This document shows positions 53,586-61,552 of a stretch of 64,000 nucleotides of DNA, in pieces. A program made the position numbers and the translations under genes. Position 1 is the first letter of the stretch; each line of letters starts with the position of its first letter. This DNA is from Haloplanus aerogenes (GTDB taxonomy: Archaea > Halobacteriota > Halobacteria > Halobacteriales > Haloferacaceae), in NCBI RefSeq assembly GCF_003856835.1, contig NZ_CP034145.1, positions 992,001-1,056,000 of the forward strand. Reading direction: 5' to 3'. Under the pieces are notes generated by a model. That model was not told the origin of the DNA and did not search any database. It worked only from the letters and a program-made list of their open reading frames with translations.

Positions 53586-54797
53586 CTACCACGTGAGTAC
53601 GTAGAACGCGATCAGCCCAAGAGACGAAAGAAGCCCTGCAACCGCCGTGATCGACAGTTGGCCGACGTTAAGCGGCGTTCGAAATCCCCGTTCCAGATCT
53701 GGTCGTGAATACCGGAGTTTCAGCAACGCGGCATTCACCAGCACGAAGACGACCAATAGCATGAGATTGGCCAATCCTGCCACGAGTCCGATATCGCCGA
53801 GGAAAATGAAAGGAATCGTGATGAGTCCGACTACCACCACTGCATAATGTGGTGTTTGACGGGACGAGTGCACGCGAGAGAACATCTCCGGGAACACGTG
53901 GTACTCCGATTTCGACACGCCGTAGAACAGACGCGAGGTCGAGATCTGGAGGATGAGTACAGTGTTTGTCGTCGAGAAGAGAGCGATTGCGCCGAGCACT
54001 GTTGACCCGAGTGGTCCCCAGCCGACCCGGGCAACCTCTGCCAGCGGCGACGCCGAACGGCCCAAGACGCGCCAGTCAACCAGCGCGACCGCCGATAACC
54101 CAACGAGTACGTACAGGAGTGTCGTGATACCGATAGAGAAGATAATCGCACGTGGGATCGTCACAGTCGCATCCTCGGTCTCTTCGGACAGGTTTACGAT
54201 CGATCCGAAGCCGAGATAGGCGAAGAAAATCAGAAACCCCGCGTGGATGACGCCGAATGCGCCGTTCGGGGCGTGGAGGATCTCGGCGTTACCCCATGAA
54301 CCACTCGCGATCCAGATGATTATCACCAGTCCGGCGACCTCGATCCCGGTGAAGAGGACGTTTATTTTGGTGGAGAGGTCGATGCCCCAGAAGTTGATAC
54401 CGGTCATAACGACGACGAGGAGAATGGCGATTGGGATCGATGGAACATCAACGAAGGCAGAGAGATAGCCCGAGAAGGCCAATGCCACCGCTGCGGACGA
54501 GATGACGCCCATGAACAGGCGGCCGAGCGCTGTCATGTCTGAAATGAGTTTGCGGTCGAACGCCTCGTGAACGTAGATATAATCACCTTCCGCTTTCGGG
54601 AACAGCGAGGCGAGCTCGGCATAGCTCAGTCCCGTTAATGACGCGATCAGGGCGGCCAGCAGAAACGAAATCACGATCGAGCCGCCGGTCACGCCAGTTG
54701 CCTCGCCGAGAATCGCGTAAATGCCAGCCCCGAGAATCAGGCCAACGCCGTAGACGACGGCTTCGAGGAGTCCGAGTTCGCGACGTAATTCTGACAT
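53586..54797 (-). CDS. APC-superfamily amino acid/cation permease
   Basis: 403 residues from the ATG at 54797 (MSELRRELGLLEAVVYGVGL); 54800 is also ATG. Helix 1 has the APC motif GLILGAGIYAILGEATG and helix 2 continues with FLLAALIASLTGLSYAELAS. Helix 6 is FFAYLGFGSIVNLSEET and helix 8 has FSTTNTVLILQISTSRLFYG. About twelve helices in total. It would move amino acids or polyamines; the substrate is not readable. It is divergent from the CNNM gene at 55005, with a CBS-domain remnant between. Confidence 0.9.
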   Translation of the reverse strand: MSELRRELGLLEAVVYGVGLILGAGIYAILGEATGVTGGSIVISFLLAALIASLTGLSYAELASLFPKAEGDYIYVHEAFDRKLISDMTALGRLFMGVISSAAVALAFSGYLSAFVDVPSIPIAILLVVVMTGINFWGIDLSTKINVLFTGIEVAGLVIIIWIASGSWGNAEILHAPNGAFGVIHAGFLIFFAYLGFGSIVNLSEETEDATVTIPRAIIFSIGITTLLYVLVGLSAVALVDWRVLGRSASPLAEVARVGWGPLGSTVLGAIALFSTTNTVLILQISTSRLFYGVSKSEYHVFPEMFSRVHSSRQTPHYAVVVVGLITIPFIFLGDIGLVAGLANLMLLVVFVLVNAALLKLRYSRPDLERGFRTPLNVGQLSITAVAGLLSSLGLIAFYVLTW

Positions 54798-54872
54798 CAT
54801 TCACCCTATCTCGTAGTTGACATAAAAACACGATGTTCGAGCACGACATAGATTTGTAGCCCCGTCTTCGGT

Positions 54873-55004
54873 TCAAGGCTGAATGTAGTATGCGGGCCGT
54901 TGCGCTCGGATGACCGACGCCGGCTGCTGGTTTTCGTCGGCGAGTAGTTCGGTCAGGTCGTCGGCGGTGATTATCCCGACACGTTCGTCGCTTTCGTCGC
55001 CTAG
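54873..55004 (-). pseudogene. CBS-domain protein, C-terminal remnant
   Basis: Minus-strand reading by hand gives DERVGIITADDLTELLADEN, QQPASVIRAQRPAYYIQP and a stop at 54873-54875. This is the last third of a CBS domain as found at the end of small haloarchaeal CBS proteins. The upstream part is cut off by the start of the CNNM gene. It is a remnant with no start codon. Confidence 0.7.
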
Positions 55005-56087
55005 ATGAATGGTCTCGAACTAACGCTCCGCCTACTCAGCGGTGTTTTACTCATCCTCGCGAACGGATTCTTCGTTGCGATTGAGTTCGCGCTCACTCGC
55101 GTGCGACAGTATCCCAAATCCGAGTTCGACATCCCGGGACTCGAGCGAGCCTGGGAGATGACACAGGACCTCGAAATATATCTTACGAGCTGTCAGGTCG
55201 GCATCTCTGCGACGAGTATCGCCGTCGGCATCGTCGCGGAACCTGTCCTGGCTTCGTTGATCGATCCAGTGTTCGAGAATACGCTGCTCACGTCGATTGG
55301 AGCGGGTGGCATCCTCGCGTTTGTCATCATCAATCTGCTCCACCTGACCCACGGTGAACAGACCCCCACGTATCTCGGGGTCGAGCGGACGAAGTTCGTC
55401 GTTCGGTACGGCGCGACACCGCTGTACTGGTTTGCCAAACTGCTCTACCCGGTCATCGTGCTCGGAGACAGCGTCGCCAAATGGACGCTCTGGCTGTTCG
55501 GTGTCGAGATGACCAGTGCCTGGCTAGAAACCGAAACCGATCGGGTCGAATCGCGGGCGGACCTCCGCCACCGCCTCGGGACCTTGCTCGACCGGGGGAA
55601 CCTTTCTGAGGAACGGCAAGAAGAAATCCTGAACGCCTTCACTGTCGGCGAACGGCCCGTCAGCGACATCATGACCGATCGTGAGGACATTATTTTTCTC
55701 TCGACAGCCGTCTCCGCCCAGGAAAATTTCGATCGAATCGGAACAAGCCTGCACACGCGATTTCCCTTGATTGGTGGCGATCCAGCCGATTATCGAGGGG
55801 TTGTCTACGTCCCTGCAGTTGTCGATCAGATCGACGAACTCCGGCGTGGCGAGGTCACGTTCGAGGATATCGCCGTTCCACAGATGACGCTTCGAGCAGA
55901 CACGCTCATCAGCGATGCCGTCGACCAGTTTCAGGACGAGCACCAGGAGCTCGCGCTCGTGTATGATGAAGACGAGGAGAACGTCGTGGGACTGATCACC
56001 GCGACGGACGCCCTCGAAGCAGTGATGGGTGAGATCGAAGACCCGCTCGACATCAAACTCCGGGAACGAAAGAGCGTCCCCCAGTGA
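55005..56087 (+). CDS. CNNM/CorC-type transporter, short form with CBS pair
   Basis: 360 residues. The N-terminal DUF21/CNNM domain (about 1-170) has GVLLILANGFFVAIEFALTR and TSCQVGISATSIAVGIVAEP. The CBS pair follows (about 215-345) with DIMTDREDIIFLSTAVSA and GLITATDALEAVMGEI. Unlike most relatives, the conserved FGExxPK segment reads HGEQTPTYLG, and the C-terminal CorC/HlyC domain is absent, so the protein ends after the CBS pair. Relatives move Mg2+ or Co2+ or detoxify. A second, complete member is at 56612. Confidence 0.85.
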   Translation: MNGLELTLRLLSGVLLILANGFFVAIEFALTRVRQYPKSEFDIPGLERAWEMTQDLEIYLTSCQVGISATSIAVGIVAEPVLASLIDPVFENTLLTSIGAGGILAFVIINLLHLTHGEQTPTYLGVERTKFVVRYGATPLYWFAKLLYPVIVLGDSVAKWTLWLFGVEMTSAWLETETDRVESRADLRHRLGTLLDRGNLSEERQEEILNAFTVGERPVSDIMTDREDIIFLSTAVSAQENFDRIGTSLHTRFPLIGGDPADYRGVVYVPAVVDQIDELRRGEVTFEDIAVPQMTLRADTLISDAVDQFQDEHQELALVYDEDEENVVGLITATDALEAVMGEIEDPLDIKLRERKSVPQ

Positions 56088-56611
56088 ACTGGCCGTACGA
56101 GTCCAATGCCGACGGAATCTCCACGACCTCCTCTTCGGGGTGTCATAGAACTAGTCACAAGGAGTTGCTTTGGACCCGTGGGCCGGCAACAGAACAGCGT
56201 ACACCTGATGAAGACGGTGCTGTATCTCAGTGTAGCTTCAACTCCCTCCTTGCGAGTGTTTCTCCTCATCAATCGGGCGGTAGTACCAACCTCTGACAGA
56301 AACAGGATGCAAGACTTAGAGAGTGAGGGCGCGTTAAAAATATTGATTCCGAATTGAGGTATGAGAATTAAATCCTCTGCCGCCGAATATCAGGGGCAAA
56401 TCTCCCTCTCAACCCTTCTTATAGTGTCCTCGGAGAGTGAGTTCAGCAGTTGTTCAACAGGGCAGTCTCGGTGAGGAGATATACAGGACTGATTCGATAC
56501 TCACAACAGTCAGCTCGCTTTGAAGTTGTTTTAAATAATTTTAGTAGATGGAACGAGAGGCACCCATATGGACACACGACAGTCGAGCAAACCCAGCTCC
56601 CAGCCCCACCG
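56088..56611. other. Intergenic region between two CNNM genes
   Basis: About 520 bases, AT-rich from about 56330. I see no gene. A frame continues upstream of the second CNNM start to 56450, but its residues do not look coding. No repeats or IS ends found. Confidence 0.4.
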
Positions 56612-57943
56612 ATGGTAAATGTCGCGCTCTCGCTGGCGCAAGTCGTCCTTGCGCTGGCTCTGGTGGTGTTGAACGGCTTTTTTGTCGCTGCAGAGTTCGC
56701 CTTCGTACGGATACGAGGGACATCGGTCGAACAACTTGCTGAGGAGGGACGCCCCGGCGCGGGGACGCTCCAAGAAGTGATGGTGAGCCTTGACGACTAT
56801 CTCGCGACGACGCAACTCGGCATTACCATCGCCTCGCTCGGGTTGGGGTGGGTCGGCGAACCCGCCGTGGCTGCGCTCATCGAACCCGTACTGGAACCGA
56901 TTCTCCCGGCGGGTCTCATCCATCTCGTCGCTTTCGCAATCGGCTTCAGTATCATCACGTTCCTCCACGTCGTCTTCGGTGAACTCGCGCCGAAGACGCT
57001 CGCAATCGCCCAGACCGAGCGACTCTCCCTGTTCCTCGCCCCGCCGATGAAGGTCTTCTATTACATCCTCTATCCAGGAATCGTCGTCTTCAACGGGGCT
57101 GCCAACGCATTCACGCGAGCACTCGGCGTGCCACCCGCCTCCGAAACGGACGAGACGCTCGGCGAGCGGGAGCTCCTTCGGGTGCTGACTCGATCCGGCG
57201 AGGAAGGAGACATCGACGTTGCAGAGGTGAAGATGATCGAGCGGGTCTTCGACCTCGACGACGTCGTGGTGCGGGAGGTCATGGTTCCACGACCGGACGT
57301 GGTGAGCGTTCCCGCCGATGCCTCGCTCTCCGACCTTCAGTCGATCGTCCTTGAGGCTGGTCATACGCGCTATCCAGTTCTTGATGCCGACGACAGCGAC
57401 CAAGTGATCGGATTCGTAGATGTCAAGGACGTGCTCCGAGCGGAGGTGGAGGACGGTGACGCCGAGATAGTCGGCGACATCGCCCGCGAAATTGTCATCG
57501 CTCCTGAGACGATGGCACTGAGCGATCTCCTGAGGCAGTTCAGGGAAGATCAACAGCAAATGGCCGCAGTTATCGACGAGTGGGGGGCATTCGAGGGGAT
57601 TGCAACGGTTGAAGACGTCGTCGAGGCGCTCGTTGGAGACCTCCGGGATGAGTTTGATATGGACGAGCGTGAGCCCTCGATTCGCCGGCGTGGCGATGAG
57701 GGGTACGACATCGACGGCAGCGTCCCGTTATCGAAAATCAACGACATGATCGAGGGAGATTTCACAAGTGAAGAGGTCGAAACGATCGGTGGACTGGTAC
57801 TCGAGCAACTCAACCGTGCGCCAGAACGTGGCGATCGCGTTGAGGTCGACGGGTACGTCATTGAGGTGACGAGCGTTGAGGGGACCCGAATTTCGACGGT
57901 CTGGGTTCACGAACGTGAAGAGGATGATTCAGTGGTAGACTGA
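56612..57943 (+). CDS. CNNM/CorC (HlyC) transporter with CBS pair and C-terminal CorC domain
   Basis: 443 residues from the ATG at 56612 (MVNVALSLAQVVLALALVVL), the start of the first membrane helix. The CNNM domain (about 1-190) has NGFFVAAEFAFVRIR, TTQLGITIASLGLGWVGEP and the intact VVFGELAPKTLA. CBS1 (about 215-275, REVMVPRPDVVSVPADAS) and CBS2 (about 285-345, GIATVEDVVEALVGDL) follow, with a CorC/HlyC domain (about 360-435) at the end. It would export or exchange divalent cations such as Mg2+. Confidence 0.9.
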   Translation: MVNVALSLAQVVLALALVVLNGFFVAAEFAFVRIRGTSVEQLAEEGRPGAGTLQEVMVSLDDYLATTQLGITIASLGLGWVGEPAVAALIEPVLEPILPAGLIHLVAFAIGFSIITFLHVVFGELAPKTLAIAQTERLSLFLAPPMKVFYYILYPGIVVFNGAANAFTRALGVPPASETDETLGERELLRVLTRSGEEGDIDVAEVKMIERVFDLDDVVVREVMVPRPDVVSVPADASLSDLQSIVLEAGHTRYPVLDADDSDQVIGFVDVKDVLRAEVEDGDAEIVGDIAREIVIAPETMALSDLLRQFREDQQQMAAVIDEWGAFEGIATVEDVVEALVGDLRDEFDMDEREPSIRRRGDEGYDIDGSVPLSKINDMIEGDFTSEEVETIGGLVLEQLNRAPERGDRVEVDGYVIEVTSVEGTRISTVWVHEREEDDSVVD

Positions 57944-58209
57944 TCGGGATTATGGTAGCCGGTTGGAGGTCCAGAGACCCTCGACCGGCAGAGAATGAGA
58001 TTCGCATGAAAGCGAATCGATGGACTACTGCGATACCGGACACGCGCGTTGTATCTTGCACGGCTTCAGGAAGATGATCTGAATTTGTTATTTTGATTGC
58101 TGGGTGATTTACTCGCGCGCTCTTCGGTAACGTAGCGGAAGTAGCTCTCACGAACCAGTAGGGACGCATGCACAGGAGTTCGATAGCCACGGGCCATCTC
58201 CCAGAACCG

Positions 58210-59079
58210 CTACTCCCTGTGTCCAACCGTGATGACTGGAACTGGTGCAGAGCGGACGGTCTTCTCGGCGACACTCCCGAGAAGGATTCGATCGCTCCCG
58301 CGTCTCCCTGTCGTCCCCATCACGACGGCGTGGATATCGTTCGAGTCGATGGTCCCGAGTATTAGCTCGATAGGGGATCCGTGTTCGACGTGCCGGACCG
58401 TGTTCGATACGCCGCGTGTCTCCGCCTCGGACACGACGTCGTCCACGGCGTCGGTCGCAACCTGTTCACGTTCATGTCCCGAAATCGTGGAGCGAACGTC
58501 CAGACCCAGCGACGTATCGTCGACGACAGACAGCACGTGAACAGTCGCATCGAGAGCCGCTGCAAGTGAGAGGCCATACTCGGCAGCATGGGCCGCACCG
58601 GCACTCCCGTCGGTCGGTATGAGAATGTTCTCGTAGGGGAACACCAGTTGTTCGTCGGGCTGCATCCGCGCTGTGAGGACAGGGACGGAAGACAGACGGA
58701 CGACCTTCTCCGTGACGCTTCCGAGGAGGTATCGTGACACCCCCTCCCGACCGTGGGTCGGCATCACGATCACGTCGTACTCGTATCGCTCGGCGTACTC
58801 GACGATCGTCGGCGCTGGATGCCCCTGGACGACGTCGGAATCGTAGTCGGCACCGAGTGCATCCAGTGTCTTTTCTGCTTCCTCGACGATGTCCTCGCCC
58901 TCCTGGATAAGGGCGTCAACGACCTCGGTTTCGACGACCGTGACACTATCGCGTGTCGTATCCGCGACGAACAGGACGTGGATCGTGGCGTCGGCCCAGT
59001 GTGCGATCTCGGCAGTGTGATGCAATGCCTCCGCAGCCCCATCGCTTCCATCGAACGGGAGCAGAATGTCCTCGTACAT
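58210..59079 (-). CDS. Tandem two-domain UspA protein
   Basis: 289 residues, MYEDILLPFDGSDGAAEALH. Domain 1 (1-145) has an altered nucleotide signature (PTHGREGVSRYLLGS, Pro replacing the first Gly). Domain 2 (about 150-289, NILIPTDGSAGAAHAAEYGL) has a full one (GTTGRRGSDRILLGS). Paired with the next upstream gene of the same layout (43-base gap), which suggests local duplication and a shared operon. Confidence 0.9.
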   Translation of the reverse strand: MYEDILLPFDGSDGAAEALHHTAEIAHWADATIHVLFVADTTRDSVTVVETEVVDALIQEGEDIVEEAEKTLDALGADYDSDVVQGHPAPTIVEYAERYEYDVIVMPTHGREGVSRYLLGSVTEKVVRLSSVPVLTARMQPDEQLVFPYENILIPTDGSAGAAHAAEYGLSLAAALDATVHVLSVVDDTSLGLDVRSTISGHEREQVATDAVDDVVSEAETRGVSNTVRHVEHGSPIELILGTIDSNDIHAVVMGTTGRRGSDRILLGSVAEKTVRSAPVPVITVGHRE

Positions 59080-59121
59080 GTACAGTGTGAGTACCTACGG
59101 GCATCACTCTCAAGTGGCTTG

Positions 59122-60021
59122 TCACCCACCGGCAGAGGCGTCTCGCTCACCACTCGAGTCCAGCTCCCGAACCCACATCACCGGAACTGGCGACGTTCGG
59201 ACGATCTTCGCACTTACTCCACCCATCATGTAGCGGCTGAAATCGGTCGTGCCGTGCGTGCCGAGGATCGTGAAGTCGATCTCGTGTGTATCGATGTAGT
59301 TCCGGATCTCTTTGGACGGGACACCGACTTCGATTTCACTCTCGATGCGATCGACGGTCGCCGCCTCTGCGGTCTCAATGGCGTCTGCGATGATCTCGTC
59401 CGCTCGGGTGGTGAGTTCCTCATCGTTCACCAGAGAGCGAACATCCGGACCGAGGCTTCCTGTCTCGACAACGTGGAGTAAATGAAGCGTGGCACCAGTT
59501 GCGTTTGCGAGGGCAACGCCTTCGGATACCGCGAGTTCCGAACCACGGCTGCCGTCCGTGGGAACCAGAAGCTCTTGACACGGATAGGTGAGTGATTGGG
59601 TCCTGGGATTGACTGCGATCACCGGGACGTCTGCGGTGTTGATAACGCGCTCTGTAACGCTTCCCAGGAGAAACCGCTGCAATCCACGCCGTCCGTGGGT
59701 GGGCATCACGATCAACCCGATGGCTGACTGCGTACTATACTCGACAATCACCTCGTAGGGGTCACCGTGGAGTACCTCCGAGACCACGGTGATGCCGCGT
59801 TCTGTCGCGCGCTGTGCTGCTTCGTTCACGATCTCTGTTCCTTCCTGCTCCAGAACGTCATCCACATCGTCTTGCATTCCGCTAAGGCTGTCTTGGCTGG
59901 TGTCTACGACATTGAGGACGTGGATCGTTGCCTCGTGTTCGGCGGCTATCTGGAGGGCATAGTCGAGGACCGATGCTGCTGGCTCGCTCCCATCTGTGGG
60001 AAAGAGGATCTGGTCGTACAT
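59122..60021 (-). CDS. Tandem two-domain UspA protein
   Basis: 299 residues, MYDQILFPTDGSEPAASVLD. Domain 1 (1-145) ends with PTHGRRGLQRFLLGS, with the same Pro change as the neighbour. Domain 2 (about 150-290) has GTHGTTDFSRYMMGGV, lacking the final Ser. Both domains may therefore be weak in ATP binding. It is second in a run with the amphi-Trp gene upstream (26-base gap) and the UspA at 58210 downstream. Confidence 0.9.
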   Translation of the reverse strand: MYDQILFPTDGSEPAASVLDYALQIAAEHEATIHVLNVVDTSQDSLSGMQDDVDDVLEQEGTEIVNEAAQRATERGITVVSEVLHGDPYEVIVEYSTQSAIGLIVMPTHGRRGLQRFLLGSVTERVINTADVPVIAVNPRTQSLTYPCQELLVPTDGSRGSELAVSEGVALANATGATLHLLHVVETGSLGPDVRSLVNDEELTTRADEIIADAIETAEAATVDRIESEIEVGVPSKEIRNYIDTHEIDFTILGTHGTTDFSRYMMGGVSAKIVRTSPVPVMWVRELDSSGERDASAGG

Positions 60022-60047
60022 AGGAGAGGTCAGGGACTGAATAGGTG

Positions 60048-60335
60048 TTACTGACCCTCCGTAGTGATATCCAACGTTCCTTCTTCTGCCGTCTGGGCCT
60101 CACGCCACCAGACGAGCTCGAACTCGATACTCTGTTTTGCCTCGGTATCCCCTTCAGACCAGTCCGACTCGCCTTCAAGCTTGAACGTCACCGGGTTCGT
60201 CGGGTCCAACTGAACCTGCTTCCCACCGAGTTCGAGCGTCACAGCGTCGTCGCCGTCGAGTTGCTCGGCTAGTTCGCGGAGATACGATGCGATTTCGGAC
60301 CGCGTTTTCTCGGCTTCAGTTTCGAGTTCTCCCAT
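60048..60335 (-). CDS. amphi-Trp domain protein, second copy
   Basis: 95 residues from the ATG at 60335 (MGELETEAEKTRSEIASYLR). It has EIASYLRELAEQLDGDDAVT, LELGGKQVQLDP and SIEFELVWWRE, the amphi-Trp pattern. It is the first gene of a likely operon with two tandem UspA genes, tying this unknown family to the UspA stress proteins in this window. Confidence 0.82.
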   Translation of the reverse strand: MGELETEAEKTRSEIASYLRELAEQLDGDDAVTLELGGKQVQLDPTNPVTFKLEGESDWSEGDTEAKQSIEFELVWWREAQTAEEGTLDITTEGQ

Positions 60336-60657
60336 ACGTACGAGTACGTGAGATGTCAGGATAAACGGAGGGGACATTCTCTAGCGGGAGGAATAGCTCA
60401 CCGGTGCTAGATCAGAGATACACTGCATGAGCCCGGTTGATGAGTCGATTCTGTTTTCTTACCAACAACAGTCCCAACGCGTATGCATTGAGACGACCAG
60501 TCTCAACTTCCAGACGGTGTCGACGCCGTCGATCCCAGCCGGTCGTACAGCGCCCGTTCGTCCATACGCCCCCGACGGCGGTCACGGTGAAAAGGAACGG
60601 GGAGGGTCCCCCGGATCGGCGGGACACCTTTTGTGCCCCACCGCCGTACGAGGGCGT

Positions 60658-61329
60658 ATGTCCGGTTCGCTTCCACGCCAGCGGTTCGTCCTCGACACGT
60701 CCCTGTTCATCACGGAGGAGATCCGGCAGGAGGACGAATCGTTGGAGGCCGCTATCCGCCGCTTGCTCGACCTCGTGGCGACGGCCCGGCTGGAGCTCAA
60801 CATCTCGTGTTATATGCCGCCCTCGATCCACGACGAACTCGCCGCGATGCTCCGGGACCGCGACGTGGACGAGGAGGTGTTCTCGCGGCTGGACACGTGG
60901 GTCGTGCGCAAGAGTCCGGACCGCTACGGCGTGACCATTCCGGCGAACATCGTCTACGACTTCATCGACGAGATGAGCGACCGGGTCGATCGCGGTCTCC
61001 GCGTCTCGGAGGAGGCGATCCGTGAGGTGGAACAGCTCGGCCCCGACGACATGACCGCCGACGATCCGAACGAGTACATGACTGCCGCCGACCGCGTCCT
61101 CTCCAACATGCGCGACAAGTACCGCCGTGCGCTCCGACAGGGCGTCCTCGACTCCCGCGAGGACTTCGACCTGCTCGTCCTCGCGCGCGAACTCGACGCT
61201 GGCGTCGTGACCGAAGACCGCGGCATCATCTCTTGGGCCGACGAGTTTGGCCTCCGGTACGTCCGCGGCGGCCAGTTCCCGACGCTACTGGAGGAGTACC
61301 TGCGCGCGACGGGCGCCGACGACGCGTAG
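60658..61329 (+). CDS. RNA-ligase-partner protein (PIN-like)
   Basis: 223 residues from the ATG at 60658 ([20 protein letters not shown]). Recognised from [54 protein letters not shown] and the C-terminal [20 protein letters not shown], with conserved acids of a PIN domain. The family is named for its usual partner, an Rnl3-type RNA ligase. No ligase is seen within this window. Confidence 0.85.
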   Translation: MSGSLPRQRFVLDTSLFITEEIRQEDESLEAAIRRLLDLVATARLELNISCYMPPSIHDELAAMLRDRDVDEEVFSRLDTWVVRKSPDRYGVTIPANIVYDFIDEMSDRVDRGLRVSEEAIREVEQLGPDDMTADDPNEYMTAADRVLSNMRDKYRRALRQGVLDSREDFDLLVLARELDAGVVTEDRGIISWADEFGLRYVRGGQFPTLLEEYLRATGADDA

Positions 61330-61552
61330 TCGGCGGTGCCGAATCGCGGACGCGGAACCGCCCTGCGAATGAAGTTACTCAACGTACACGAATCCCGATA
61401 ATCGGCCATTAGCCGAGAAAATAGTGGATTAAACCCGGTAAAGTAGCGATTAGCTATGGAGGGGGAGTGTATGTGAACTGACACCTATCCGTGGGTAGTG
61501 GACGGTGGTTCGACTCCACCGGTGGGCGTCCCCGAGAGGGGAGTGGCATACG
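61330..61552. other. Intergenic stretch with a tRNA T-arm-like hairpin
   Basis: GGTGG-TTCGACT-CCACC at about 61505-61521 looks like a tRNA T arm with loop TTCGACT. I find no matching acceptor, D or anticodon arms upstream, so it is at most a remnant and could be chance. The AT-rich segment before it probably holds the promoter of the next gene. Confidence 0.35.

Noticed and set aside
61470-61550. tRNA gene suggested by a T-arm-like hairpin
   Set aside because: GGTGG-TTCGACT-CCACC alone; no acceptor, D or anticodon stems could be paired upstream.
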